Source: Tautonia sociabilis
GTDB taxonomy: Bacteria; Planctomycetota; Planctomycetia; Isosphaerales; Isosphaeraceae
DNA: 64,000 nt
Direction: 5' to 3'
Assembly: GCF_003977685.1 (NCBI RefSeq)
Contig: NZ_RYZH01000025.1
Coordinates: 32,183 to 96,182 of the forward strand
Shown piece by piece: positions 16,470 to 25,788 of this stretch. Every line of letters starts with the position of its first letter. The first letter of the stretch is position 1. Below the pieces are notes generated by a model, which saw nothing but the letters and a program-made list of their open reading frames with translations, ran no database searches and was not told the origin of the DNA. The translations under genes were made by a program, and so were the position numbers.

Positions 16470-17636
16470 TCAATGGGCGCCGATCGGCCCGTGCTCCTTG
16501 CGGTGGACTCGGCCGGCGACCCCGAGGCGGAGGATGATCTCACCGATCATGCGGAGGGCCTTGCGGCGGTCGCCAGCGGACCGGGCGGCCTTGGCGTCCT
16601 CCCGGAGGGCGGTGAGGGTGGCCCAGTCGATCGGCCAGGCCTGCTCGACGGCGAGGGCCTGGGCGGAGCGGAGATCCTCGGAGAGCCGGTTGAGCAGGGC
16701 GTCGTCGATCGGGCAGGGGGCGGTGCGGTAGATGTGCTCCTCGACCGGCTCGGAGGGGGGCTTGCGCTGGAAGGCGTTGCGGAGGCTGGCCAGCGAGAAG
16801 CCCTTCCCCTTGGCCGAGGAGGCCCCGACGCTCGCCCCCGGTTCGAGGACCGAGAGGTTCGGGTCGTCCGGGTCGTCCCAGGGACCGACTCGGACGATCA
16901 TCACGGTGATGTTGTCGTGCCCCCCGCGGAGGTTGGCCAGGTGGAGCAGGTACTTGCTGGCGGTGTCGGGGTGGAACTGGGAGGCGAAGGCGCCCAGCTC
17001 GGGATCCTCGATTGGGCCAGAGAGGCCGTCGGAGCAGAGCAGGTAGACGTCCCCGGACTCGACCGGGTGCGGCCCCTCGATGTCGACCTCGATGTTCGGG
17101 TCGGGGCCGAGCGACCGGGTGATGACGTTGCGGGGGACGGCCTTCTGGGCGTGCTCGGGGGGCAGGTGGTTGCGGCGGATCAGCTCCCAGACGAGGCTGT
17201 GGTCGAACGTGAGCTGGTCGATGGTGCCGCCTCGGATGCGGTAGACGCGAGAGTCGCCGACGTGGGCGATCAGGGCGCCGTCGGGGCCGAGGACCAGGGT
17301 GGAGCAGGTGGTGCCCATGCCCTGGAAGTCCTTGTTGGCGTTGGCCTTGGCGTGAATGATGTTGGCCACTTCGCGGTAGGCCTTGGTCAGCGCCTCGGCC
17401 GTGCTCTCGACCTTCATCTTGGCGAAGTTATGCGGGATGTTGTCGCAGGCGAGCTTGCTGGCCAGTTCGCCGACCGCGTGCGCCCCCATCCCGTCGGCGA
17501 CCATGAAGACGTGCCCGCGCTTCTTCCAGGCCTCGGGGGTCTTGGCCCGGACGATCGCGAAGCGGTCCTGATTGTTCGATCGCCGCATGCCGGTGTCCGT
17601 CGCGGCGGCGTCGATGAGGATGTCTTGCCAGTTCAC
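16470..17636 (-). CDS. PP2C-family Ser/Thr protein phosphatase
   Basis: Metal-dependent protein phosphatase (PPM/PP2C) that opposes Hanks-type kinases. The 388-aa protein has all core motifs in order: MRRSNNQDRF, FMVADGMGAHAVGELAS, GMGTTCSTL, IAHVGDSRVYRIR, LLCSDGLSGPI and GGHDNITVMIV, so the metal-binding aspartates are present. After the catalytic domain (about 1-250) come a linker and a helical tail of about 110 residues (DALLNRLSEDLRSAQAL...RRKALRMIGEIILRLG). No membrane segment, so it is cytoplasmic. The start is a GTG at 17636 placed just before the first conserved strand. No kinase gene is adjacent, although the remains of a kinase-type TPR tail lie at about 21.1 kb. Confidence 0.9.
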   Translation of the reverse strand: MNWQDILIDAAATDTGMRRSNNQDRFAIVRAKTPEAWKKRGHVFMVADGMGAHAVGELASKLACDNIPHNFAKMKVESTAEALTKAYREVANIIHAKANANKDFQGMGTTCSTLVLGPDGALIAHVGDSRVYRIRGGTIDQLTFDHSLVWELIRRNHLPPEHAQKAVPRNVITRSLGPDPNIEVDIEGPHPVESGDVYLLCSDGLSGPIEDPELGAFASQFHPDTASKYLLHLANLRGGHDNITVMIVRVGPWDDPDDPNLSVLEPGASVGASSAKGKGFSLASLRNAFQRKPPSEPVEEHIYRTAPCPIDDALLNRLSEDLRSAQALAVEQAWPIDWATLTALREDAKAARSAGDRRKALRMIGEIILRLGVAGRVHRKEHGPIGAH

Positions 17637-17996
17637 GACGACGGGCCCTCGCTGCTGCGGCGATCGCGCCCCGTCCGGTCGAGCTTGCGGGCGAGCCTGT
17701 TCGATCCGGACGGCCCTCGAAGCGGTCGGGCCCGGGGCGACCATCCCGGGCCCCCCGGGGAGCCAAGCGATCATGCCCGCCCGCGACCTTGAAGTCCATT
17801 CTAACTCCGCGCCGGGCCGTCCCATAGGGAGCGATGTTCCAATTGCGGGGGGCGCCTCCGATCGGGAGTTCGCCGGCTCGGCCTCGGTTCCAGGGTAACG
17901 TGCCCAGCGGTAGGCACGCGAGAGTACGTCCGCTAAGGTGGGGATGTGACCGCCGACCCGCCCTCCGCCCTCGGGCCCGCAGGACCCCGATCCGGC
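17637..17996. other. Divergent promoter region, PP2C / M16 peptidase
   Basis: About 360 bases between divergent genes. On the minus strand GTTAGAATGG (17796-17805) resembles the recurring TAGGAT/TAGAAT -10 element, 160 bases before the phosphatase. On the plus strand GCTAAGGTGG (17932-17941) is similar and lies 56 bases before the M16 ATG at 17997. If this is the -10 box, translation cannot start at the GTG at 17946. Confidence 0.35.
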
Positions 17997-20678
17997 ATGA
18001 ACGCCCCGACCCGCCCCCCGACGATCTGCTTCTCCAAGCAGGCCCTGCCCAACGGGCTCGACGTGATCGTCCGGCGGGATCCCCGCCTGCCCGTGGCCGC
18101 GGTCAACCTCTGGTATCACGTCGGCTCCAAGGACGAACGGCACGGCCAGCGCGGCTACGCCCACCTGTTCGAACACTTGATGTTCGAGGGGTCCCAGCAC
18201 TTCCCCGGCGACTTCTTCTCCCCCCTCCAGCCGCTGGGGGCCTCGGTCAACGGCTCCACCTCCTCCGACCGGACCAATTACGTCATCGACCTGCCGACGG
18301 CGCACCTGGAACTGGCCCTGGCGATGGAATCCGACCGCATGGGCCATCTGCTGCCAGCCCTGACCGACGAGAAGCTGGAGATCCAGAAGGGCGTCGTCAC
18401 CAACGAATACCGCCAGAACTACGCCAACCGCCCTTACGGCCAGGTCCCCCGGCTGCTCTCCGAGGCCCTCTACCCTCCCGACCACCCCTACCACTGGCCG
18501 ACGATCGGCGCGATGGAGGACGTCTCCTCCGCCTCCCGGGCGCACGTCGAGGCCTTCTTCCGTCGCTTCTACGTCCCGGCCAACGCCAGCCTCTGCCTCG
18601 TGGGAGACCTGGACGAGGACCTTGCCTTCGCCCTGGCCGAACGCTACTTCGGCCCGATTCCCGGCGGCGCCCCCGCCCGACGACCGGAGCCCCCCGCCCT
18701 CGGCCCGCTGCCGGATCGGCCCATCCTGGTGCGGGACCGCGTCGAGCTGGACCGCCTGCACCTGTCCTGGCCGACCGTGCCGCAGTTCTCCCCCGACGAC
18801 GCCCCGCTCTCCCTGGCCGGCGACCTGCTGGCCCGGGGACGGTCGAGCCGCCTATACCGCCGGCTCGTGCTGGAGGAGCAGCTTGCGCAGAACGTCTCGG
18901 CCTCCCAGGCGGGCCGGGAGCTGGCCGGCACCTTCAGCGTCATCGTCACGCTCCGGCCGGGCAAGCCTTGGGAGCGGGCCCGCGATCTCGTCGATGCCGA
19001 GCTGCGGGCTCTGGCCCTCGAGGTCGACCCGGAGGAGCTGGCCCGGGCCCGAACCGGGAGGCTCGGGGCGTTGATCTACGCGCTGGAGTCGATCGGCGGC
19101 TTCGGCGGCGTGGCCGATCGCCTGAACGCCTTCAACGTCTTCCTCGGCGACCCGGCCCGGATCACCACCGATTTCGATCGGTTCGAGCGGGCGACCACCG
19201 ATCAGGTCGCCGAGTCCGTCCGCCGCCTCCTGCTGCGGCAGGGGGGGGAACCGGCCCCCCGGGTGGAGCTTGTCGTGCTCGGGAGGCGAGGAGGGACCGA
19301 TCGGGGAGCGACCCTGGACCGCTCGAGACCCCCGACACCGAGCGCCCCGGTCGCGTTCCGGGCTCCGGTGCCGTCTCGTCGGGTGCTGGCCTGCGGCGCG
19401 GAGCTCTGGGCGGTCCCTCGCCGAGACCTGCCGGTGATCACCGCCAGCCTGGCCGTCCCCGCCGGGGCCGGGGCGCACGGGCCCGATCGCGCCGGGCTGG
19501 CGAGCCTGACCGCGGCGATGCTCGACGAGGGGACCCGGACGAGGTCGGCCTCCGAGATCGCCCGGAAGGCCGAGTCGATGGCGACGAGCCTCTGGGCCAC
19601 CGCCGGGTGGGACGGCTCTTACGTCGGCTTCCGCTGCCTGTCGGCCCATCGGGACGAGAGCCTCGAGCTGGCCGTCGACGTGCTCCGCCACCCCACCTTC
19701 CCCGAGGCGGAATGGGACCGCATCCGGGGCCAATCGATCGCCGCCCTGCGATCGAGACGGGACCGGGCCGAGGCGGTCGCCTCCCAGGTCCTGCTCCAGG
19801 CGATCTTCGGGCCTGGCCACCCGTATCTCGTCCCCGCCGTCGGGACGATCCCGACGGTCGAGCGGATGGATCGGGAAGACCTGAGGAGGTTCCACGACGT
19901 CTTCTACCGGCCGGTCGGCTCGGCCTGGATCGTCGCCGGCGATTTCGACCCGGACGAGATCGCCGAGCGGCTCGACGCCGCGATCGGAGACTGGGAAGGC
20001 AAGGCCCCGCTCCCGATCGAGCCCCCATCGCCGCCCATCGGCCACCGACGCCGCATCCTTCTGGTCGACCGGCCCGGCGCCCCTCAGGCATCCGTCCGGG
20101 TCGGGCACGTCGGCCTGAGGAGAAACGAGGAGGACTACGTTGCGGCAATGGTGCTCAACCAGATCCTCGGCGGCCAGTTCTCCTCCCGGCTCAACGAGTC
20201 GCTCCGGGAGCGCAAGGGGATGACCTACGGCGTCCGATCCTCGTTCGACGCTCGACGGGGAGCCGGACCGTTCTCCGTGGCCGCCGCCGTGCAGACCGAT
20301 CGCGCCGCCGAGGCGGTGCTCGAGATCGCCCGGGAGATCGAGGCCCTGCTCGGCGACCATCCCCCCACCTCCCGGGAGCTGAACGACGCCCGCCGCAGCC
20401 TCCTGGAAGGCCAGGCCCGCCACTTCGAGACTCCCTCCGACCTCGTCTCCCGGTTCGCCGACCTGTTCCTGCACGGCCTGCCCCCCGACCACCACGCCAC
20501 CTTCCCAGCTCGGCTGGCGGCGATCGACCTCGACGCCCTCAGCCGGGCCGCCTCCTCCCGACTGAGGCCGGAGGGGCTGGTGGCCGTCGTGGTCGCCGAC
20601 GCCGGTCAGGTGCTCGGGGCGCTCGAAGGGCTGGGATGGGGGGACGTGAAGGTCCTGGACGACGAAGAGGCTCCGTGA
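17997..20678 (+). CDS. M16 family zinc peptidase, two fused halves
   Basis: An 893-aa protein carrying two M16 (pitrilysin / processing-peptidase-like) units in one chain. The first unit has the inverted zinc motif HLFEH (H56, E59, H60) within RGYAHLFEHLMFEGS, and the downstream glutamate region EIQKGVVTNEYRQN. The second unit (from about residue 455) has the same fold (GLASLTAAMLDEGT) but no HxxEH, so it is the inactive half, as in eukaryotic-type alpha/beta pairs. It includes the RLNESLRERKGMTYGVRS substrate-binding motif. No signal peptide is evident. A GTG at 17946 is an alternative start. Family members degrade peptides in a closed chamber. Confidence 0.87.
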   Translation: MNAPTRPPTICFSKQALPNGLDVIVRRDPRLPVAAVNLWYHVGSKDERHGQRGYAHLFEHLMFEGSQHFPGDFFSPLQPLGASVNGSTSSDRTNYVIDLPTAHLELALAMESDRMGHLLPALTDEKLEIQKGVVTNEYRQNYANRPYGQVPRLLSEALYPPDHPYHWPTIGAMEDVSSASRAHVEAFFRRFYVPANASLCLVGDLDEDLAFALAERYFGPIPGGAPARRPEPPALGPLPDRPILVRDRVELDRLHLSWPTVPQFSPDDAPLSLAGDLLARGRSSRLYRRLVLEEQLAQNVSASQAGRELAGTFSVIVTLRPGKPWERARDLVDAELRALALEVDPEELARARTGRLGALIYALESIGGFGGVADRLNAFNVFLGDPARITTDFDRFERATTDQVAESVRRLLLRQGGEPAPRVELVVLGRRGGTDRGATLDRSRPPTPSAPVAFRAPVPSRRVLACGAELWAVPRRDLPVITASLAVPAGAGAHGPDRAGLASLTAAMLDEGTRTRSASEIARKAESMATSLWATAGWDGSYVGFRCLSAHRDESLELAVDVLRHPTFPEAEWDRIRGQSIAALRSRRDRAEAVASQVLLQAIFGPGHPYLVPAVGTIPTVERMDREDLRRFHDVFYRPVGSAWIVAGDFDPDEIAERLDAAIGDWEGKAPLPIEPPSPPIGHRRRILLVDRPGAPQASVRVGHVGLRRNEEDYVAAMVLNQILGGQFSSRLNESLRERKGMTYGVRSSFDARRGAGPFSVAAAVQTDRAAEAVLEIAREIEALLGDHPPTSRELNDARRSLLEGQARHFETPSDLVSRFADLFLHGLPPDHHATFPARLAAIDLDALSRAASSRLRPEGLVAVVVADAGQVLGALEGLGWGDVKVLDDEEAP

Positions 20679-20937
20679 ATCGAGAGGCTGAGTAACGGGT
20701 CGCCCGCCTCTTCGATGCGGACTGCCCCCGTTCAACCGTCGACCGCTCCCCTCCTCAACAGAAAGACCGGGGTCTCCAGACGCTCCGGCCCGGGGCCCGC
20801 CGTCCTCCCGCGCAACGCGAGAGAACCTGGCGGAATTCCTCCCCAAAATGGGCCCGACCGGCCCGGAATCACGTCTCTGCTTCTGCAAGTACCGCCGATG
20901 AGCGGCAGCGACGGCCCCGCCCCCTGACTGGAGTAAG

Positions 20938-21084
20938 CCTGATCGGGCGGCCGGGAAGGGGGTTGGGAGGCTCCTGGAATCGGACAGGACCGACCTGAGG
21001 CTGCTGGCCCGGGTGCGGATCGGAAACCGGTTGCGGGGGAAGCTGGACCCGGAGCAGGTCGTCCAGGAGGCCTTCCCTTCCTGA
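20938..21084 (+). pseudogene. ECF sigma factor N-terminal remnant
   Basis: In one frame the DNA reads GVGRLLESDRTDLRLLARVR then IGNRLRGKLDPEQVVQEAFP before a stop at 21082. This matches the region-2 start of planctomycete ECF sigma factors (consensus like YLRLLARLQIGRRLQGKLDPSDLVQETF). There is no start codon in frame and no region 4; the frame ends after about 45 recognisable residues. The piece is followed at once by the tail of a TPR protein in another frame, so it is a remnant. Confidence 0.7.
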
Positions 21085-21085
21085 G

Positions 21086-21553
21086 CGTTCACCAGGGGTT
21101 CGACTGCTTCGGGTCGCCCTCCGGCTGACCTCGGACGTCCCGACGATCCTGAACAACCTGGCCTGGGCCCTGCTCAACGCCCCCGACCGCTCCCCTGAGC
21201 AACTCGACAAGGCCATCTGGCTGGCCAAACGCGCCGACGCGATCGTTCCCGGCGAGGCGGCCATCGTCAACACCCTGGCCGTCGCCTACTACCGCCAAGG
21301 GGACCTCGACCGCTCCCAGGAAGCCGTGGAGGAGTCGATCCGTCTGAACCAGGGGGAGCTCCCCGTCGACCACTTCCTACTCGCCATGATCCTCCACCAG
21401 AGGGGAAAACCCGAGGAGGCCCAGCGCCAGTTCAATCACGGGCTGGAACTGATCGAGCTCCAAGGGCTCGAGGACGCGGACCCGGAAACCGAGCAATTCC
21501 GGGACGAGGCGGCCGCCCTGCTCGAATCGGATCCCGGTGCCGAGCGTCCGTAG
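21086..21553 (+). pseudogene. C-terminal TPR tail of a large (probably kinase) protein
   Basis: From about 21130 an open frame reads TILNNLAWALLNAPDRSPEQ, then KAIWLAKRADAIVPGEAAIV and NTLAVAYYRQGDLDRSQEAV, ending QFNHGLELIELQGLEDADP... at 21553. These are TPR units of the type found at the end of planctomycete Ser/Thr kinases and WD40/TPR proteins. The only usable start (GTG at 21326) falls inside a repeat. The catalytic part is absent. It abuts the ECF sigma remnant. In planctomycetes ECF sigma and kinase genes are often neighbours, so one deletion could have created this junction. Confidence 0.65.
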
Positions 21554-21641
21554 GGACATCCGGCCATCGGCCGACGCCGAGAAGTCGAGGGAGCCGGCCG
21601 ATCGCCAGCCCTTCTCCGTCGTCCGGGCTGGCCCGACTCCT

Positions 21642-21647
21642 TAGAAT
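21642..21647 (+). promoter_or_regulatory. TAGAAT -10-like box
   Basis: TAGAAT within CCTTAGAATAAGG, about 113 bases before the ATG of the cyclase-repeat protein. It matches the TAGRAT pattern of other intergenic sites in the window. No recognisable -35. Confidence 0.3.
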
Positions 21648-21759
21648 AAGGGGCCGGGAAGCTCTTGGCCTCCTGAACCGAGCGCCGCGACGCTTCCCAC
21701 TCCGATCCGCCCGATCCGGGCCCCTTCCGGCCGACTCACCGCCGCGAACGAACGCATCC

Positions 21760-23352
21760 ATGCCGAGATCGAAGCGACCGAAGCTGTGGCGTCGGGCCTG
21801 GATCGCCCTGAAGCGGGGCCTGATCCGGTTCGACCGCCGGCCGCCGGCTTGGGTCGACGAGGTCACGCCCTGGGCAGGGAGCCTGCTGGCTCACGCCGTC
21901 CTCTTGATTCTCATCGCCGTGGTCGCCGTTCTGATCCCCCCGGCCGACGACGGTCGTTCGGGAGAATCGGCCTTCGCCGCGACCCTGGCCGATCAGCTCG
22001 TCGACGACCTGACCAGCCTCGATCGCCTGGACCGTGCCGGCGATCCCTTCACCGCGATCGACCAGGAAACCCCGTCACTGGCGATCGACGCCGACCCAAG
22101 CCTGGTGAACGTTCCGGAGCTGGCCGCCCGGTTCGCCCCGGAGCTGTCCCGGTCTCCGATCGAGCTGACCATCGAGCGTCCCGACCACTTCGTCCCGGGG
22201 GTGGCCACCTCGGCGACCCGGCTGGGGGGAGCGTCCCGGCTCGCCCCGTTCTCCGGCCGAAGCGCGGCGATGAAGGCGGCCCTGCTGCGGCGAGAGGGGG
22301 GGACGCTCGAGTCGGAGCAGGCCGTCGAGCTCGGGCTCGACTGGCTGGTCCGGCACCAGGGACCGGCCGGCAACTGGACGCTCGACCCGAGGCCGCACTG
22401 TACCCAGGGGCTGTGCCCCGGCGGCGAGACGATCGGGTCGGACTCGGCAGCCACTGGCCTGGCCCTGTTGCCGATGCTCGGCGCCGGCCATTCCCATACC
22501 GAGCCAGGCAGGTACCAGGCCAGCATCGACCGCGGTCTGACCTGGCTGAAGGGGATCCAGCAACCCAGCGGCGAGCTGTTCGTCGGAGGCGGCGACAACA
22601 CCCGGATGTACAGCCACGCCATCGGCGCGATGGCCCTCTGCGAGGCTTACGGCGTCTCCCGGGATCCCTTGCTCCGCGAGCCGGCCGAGCGGGCGATCCG
22701 CTTCATCATCCTCGCCCAGAACCAGCTCGACGGCGGCTGGCGCTACCAGCCCGGCGACTCCGGGGACACCTCCGTCTTCGGCTGGCAGATGCTCGCGCTG
22801 CGCAGCGCCGCCCTGTCCGGCATCCCGGTGCCCGATCCGGTCGTGGAAGGCTGCCGGGGGTATCTTGACGCCGCCTCGGCCGACCCGATCGGTGCGACCT
22901 ACTCCTACCGCCCCGGCCGCAAAGCCAGCCCGGTGATGACCGCCGAGGCGCTGCTCTGCCGACAGTACCTTGGCTGGAAGCCCGGCTCCCGCCCGTTGCG
23001 GGAGGGAGCCGCCCAGGTTTACCGCGACCTGATGACCTCCGGCGATCGAAACGTATATTACTGGTATTACGCCACCCAGATGCTCCACAACCTCGGCGGC
23101 AAGCCCTGGCAAACCTGGAACGCCCGGATCCGGGACGGCCTGGTCGCCAACCAGGTCAAGGGAGACGGGTGCGACCGAGGAAGCTGGGACCCGAACGCCC
23201 CGCAGCCCGACCAGTGGGGACGCTCCGCCGGCCGACACTACACGACCTGCCTCTCGCTGCTGACCCTGGAGGTCTATTACCGCTACCTGCCGCTCTACCA
23301 GGAGCGCGACTCTAGCCCTCTGGGCACCGACGCTCCGGGTTCCGACGACTAG
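21760..23352 (+). CDS. Prenyltransferase/squalene-cyclase repeat membrane protein
   Basis: A 530-aa planctomycete-type protein with a basic N-terminus, one membrane helix (about 43-66, SLLAHAVLLILIAVVAVLIPP), a linker, and an alpha/alpha-toroid domain (about 185-515) built from terpene-cyclase-type repeats. Examples: AVELGLDWLVRHQGPAGNW, RGLTWLKGIQQPSGE, AIRFIILAQNQLDGGWRYQ (QW-like) and GRSAGRHYTTCLSLLTLEVYYRY. The protonating DxDD motif of real squalene-hopene cyclases was not found, so a binding or scaffolding role is more likely than cyclisation. Typical planctomycete genomes carry many such proteins of unknown function. It is likely membrane-anchored with the toroid outside. Confidence 0.78.
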   Translation: MPRSKRPKLWRRAWIALKRGLIRFDRRPPAWVDEVTPWAGSLLAHAVLLILIAVVAVLIPPADDGRSGESAFAATLADQLVDDLTSLDRLDRAGDPFTAIDQETPSLAIDADPSLVNVPELAARFAPELSRSPIELTIERPDHFVPGVATSATRLGGASRLAPFSGRSAAMKAALLRREGGTLESEQAVELGLDWLVRHQGPAGNWTLDPRPHCTQGLCPGGETIGSDSAATGLALLPMLGAGHSHTEPGRYQASIDRGLTWLKGIQQPSGELFVGGGDNTRMYSHAIGAMALCEAYGVSRDPLLREPAERAIRFIILAQNQLDGGWRYQPGDSGDTSVFGWQMLALRSAALSGIPVPDPVVEGCRGYLDAASADPIGATYSYRPGRKASPVMTAEALLCRQYLGWKPGSRPLREGAAQVYRDLMTSGDRNVYYWYYATQMLHNLGGKPWQTWNARIRDGLVANQVKGDGCDRGSWDPNAPQPDQWGRSAGRHYTTCLSLLTLEVYYRYLPLYQERDSSPLGTDAPGSDD

Positions 23353-23603
23353 GGCAGTCGCTCCCCGGTTTCCCTCGAGCCGGGCAGGCCCGGCCGCCGG
23401 GACCGGATGCCGGCCCGACAACCGGGAACAGATGGTCGAACGGTCGATCGGTGGCTCGGTGCCCGATTCTTGTTCTCCGCCCTCCCAGGCGTCCGGCCCT
23501 TCCCAACACCGATGACCCGATTCCCTCCCCCCGTCGGGGAGGATGCCCCTGGGGTCCTCCTCCCTTCTCCGAATCACCCGAGACCGAACAGAGACTGGGA
23601 ACG

Positions 23604-24989
23604 ATGATGCTCCACGCGGGCGACGAGGCCGGGCGACGAGGCCCCTGGCCGTTCTTGTGGGTGGTGCTGCTGTTGGCGGTGATCCTGGGGGGATGGGCCT
23701 GGATGAGCCTGCGAGACGCCCCCCCGCCGAGCCCCGCCCCCGATCCGATCGCCGAGGCCCGAGCCCTGCTGGAAGCCGGCCAGGGGGATCGGGCCCGATC
23801 GGTGCTCGAATCGGCCGGCCGGCAGGACGCCGAGTCCTGGTGGCTGCTCAGCCGGGCGGCCCTCCAGGCCGGCGACTCCCCGGCCGCCCTCGACTTCCGG
23901 GACCGGGCGATCGCCCTGGGGTTCGACGACGACCCGATGCGGGTCGAGCCCGCCCCGTTCGTGGGAGCCTCCCGGTGTGCCGGCTGCCACCGGGAGATCG
24001 CGGCCCAGCAGCGCCAGAGCCACCATGCCCGGACCTACCTGGCCGGGGAGATCGCCCAGGCGGTCCCGCTGCCCGACGGCCCGATTGCCGACCCCGAGCA
24101 CTCCGACGTCGTCCACCAGATCCGGACGGAGGGGAACAATCTGGTCGTCGAGGCGACGGCCTCCGGCTCCCGCTTCCGAGCGGTGGTCGACCGGCTCATC
24201 GGTTCCGGCCAGCACGCGATCACGCCGGTGGGGGTCGACGACGAGGGCCGCCGTCTCGAGTTTCGGCTTTCGCACTATGTCGGAGGACTCGGTTGGGACC
24301 TGACCTCCGGCCATCCTGAGCTCCCCGACTCCCCGGAGGGGTTCCTCGGCCGACCGCTGCGGGAGGGGGAGTTCTCCCGATGCCTAAGCTGCCACACCAC
24401 GAATCACGAGGAGGTGGAGGCCGGCTCGGGGCCGACCCTGGGAGACGTCGGGATCGGCTGCGAGCGCTGCCACGGACCGGGAGGGAACCACGTCCTCGCC
24501 GCCGAACTCGGGTTCCCCGACCTGGCGATCGGTCGGCTCAAGGAGGCAACCTCCGATCGGGTTGTCGCCCTCTGCGGAGAATGCCACCGGCCGATCGAGC
24601 AGGGGGCCCCGTTGCTGCTGGCCGAGGAGCGGGAGATCGTCCGGTTCCAGGCCCTGACGCTACCCCGGAGCGCCTGCTCCTCGAAGTCGCCCCCCTCGGC
24701 GAAGTTCGACTGCGTGACCTGCCACGACCCGCACCAGGACGCCGATGGGGATCCCGCCTCGTACGAGGCGATCTGCCGATCCTGTCACTCGGGCCCAGCG
24801 CCGGCCGGGCTCGGCCCAGTCCTCCTGGAGGAAGCCCAGAAGGCGTGTCCGGTCAATCCGGAGCGGGGGTGCATCGACTGCCACATGCCCAAGCGCCCCA
24901 GCACCATGCGGCACACGATGTTCACCGACCATTTTATCCGGGTCCGCCACGACCTCGACCCCGAGGCCGGAGCCCCGGGAGCCGATTAG
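23604..24989 (+). CDS. Membrane-anchored seven-heme cytochrome c family protein
   Basis: A 461-aa protein with an N-terminal membrane helix (about 15-35, WPFLWVVLLLAVILGGWAWM), a short TPR-like helical segment (about 48-105), and a multiheme domain. Seven CxxCH sites are visible: CAGCH (C125), CLSCH, CERCH, CGECH, CVTCH, CRSCH and CIDCH. The arrangement resembles DmsE/NrfA-like and TPR-linked cytochrome c554/c' proteins, but no specific enzyme motif was recognised. It probably moves electrons on the outer face of the cytoplasmic membrane. The ATG at 23604 is chosen because it directly precedes the anchor. It converges on the gene at 25039 with a 49-base gap. Confidence 0.88.
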   Translation: MMLHAGDEAGRRGPWPFLWVVLLLAVILGGWAWMSLRDAPPPSPAPDPIAEARALLEAGQGDRARSVLESAGRQDAESWWLLSRAALQAGDSPAALDFRDRAIALGFDDDPMRVEPAPFVGASRCAGCHREIAAQQRQSHHARTYLAGEIAQAVPLPDGPIADPEHSDVVHQIRTEGNNLVVEATASGSRFRAVVDRLIGSGQHAITPVGVDDEGRRLEFRLSHYVGGLGWDLTSGHPELPDSPEGFLGRPLREGEFSRCLSCHTTNHEEVEAGSGPTLGDVGIGCERCHGPGGNHVLAAELGFPDLAIGRLKEATSDRVVALCGECHRPIEQGAPLLLAEEREIVRFQALTLPRSACSSKSPPSAKFDCVTCHDPHQDADGDPASYEAICRSCHSGPAPAGLGPVLLEEAQKACPVNPERGCIDCHMPKRPSTMRHTMFTDHFIRVRHDLDPEAGAPGAD

Positions 24990-25038
24990 GACGGGCCCGG
25001 CCGCCGAGGTCGCCCTGTTGTTCGACTCGGGACCGAGA

Positions 25039-25788
25039 TCAGGGGACGAACTGCGCCATCGGGATCGTCTTGTAGACGACCAGCCTCCTCAGGGCGAGGG
25101 TCTGAGGGCCGGCGGCAAGAGGGAGGCACCAGACCATGTCTCCGGGCCGGACGAAGCTGGGAGAACCAATCGTCACCTGGGTCACGGACATCCCTCCCGC
25201 CCCCGGCACGACCTGAGCGGCCTGGTTGCCCGGCCCGGCGATCACCAGCGGCGCTCCGCTCACCAACGGGCCGACAAGGTGCCGGCGCTGGGGAATCAAC
25301 TCCTCACCGGGCAGCAGGGTGAACTGCCCGAACGTGCTCATCTGGTACGGATTGGTCGGCACCATCACCCGGTTGTAGCCGACCAAGACCAGCGAGGTGG
25401 GCGAGACGAGCGATCGGGCCGACCCCTCGTAGAGGTCGACGTGCCCGGCGAGGATGCTGCCGTTGTTCAGGTCGAACCCGGTGACCTCCGCCATCGTCCC
25501 GGGAGGAGCGAGGGCAGGGTTGGCGGGCCATCGGATCACGAACAGATCGATCGCCGAGAACGAGACGGGATACTGCCTCCCCTCGGCGTCTTCCAGCACC
25601 AACCACTTGGGGGTGGCGGTGATGACCCGGGCCCAGACCCCGTTGGGGGCGAACGACGGGGGCGAGAGCCCGGCCATCCCCGCCCCTCCGGTGAAGGGTC
25701 CCTGCGCCCGGGAGGTCGGCCCAACGGCCGTCAGCAGGGCCGCGACGGCCAGCGACCAGACCGCCCGATCGATCGGAAAGCGAGGCAT
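25039..25788 (-). CDS. Secreted protein of unknown function
   Basis: A 249-aa exported protein. The start at 25788 gives a signal peptide (VWSLAVAALLTAVGPTSRAQG). The mature part opens with WARVITATPKWLVLEDAEGRQYPVSFSAIDLFVIRWP, a beta pattern seen in planctomycete secreted proteins, and has further strands (TSLVLVGYNRVMVPTNPYQM, DMVWCLPLA). No catalytic motif was found. A TAGAAT box lies about 92 bases upstream on the minus strand (25880-25885). Confidence 0.7.
   Translation of the reverse strand: MPRFPIDRAVWSLAVAALLTAVGPTSRAQGPFTGGAGMAGLSPPSFAPNGVWARVITATPKWLVLEDAEGRQYPVSFSAIDLFVIRWPANPALAPPGTMAEVTGFDLNNGSILAGHVDLYEGSARSLVSPTSLVLVGYNRVMVPTNPYQMSTFGQFTLLPGEELIPQRRHLVGPLVSGAPLVIAGPGNQAAQVVPGAGGMSVTQVTIGSPSFVRPGDMVWCLPLAAGPQTLALRRLVVYKTIPMAQFVP

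Noticed and set aside
17946..17996. GTG start for the M16 peptidase at 17946
   Set aside because: Adds 17 unconserved residues, and a possible -10 box (17934-17939) lies only a few bases before it; the ATG at 17997 fits the family start better.
18852..21092. Long minus-strand frame opposite the M16 peptidase
   Set aside because: Antisense artefact of GC-rich codon bias; the plus-strand M16 motifs are unambiguous.
23397..23415. GC-rich palindromes between the cyclase-repeat and cytochrome genes, considered as a terminator
   Set aside because: The pairings have loops of only about 2 bases or very short stems; they are expected by chance in this composition.
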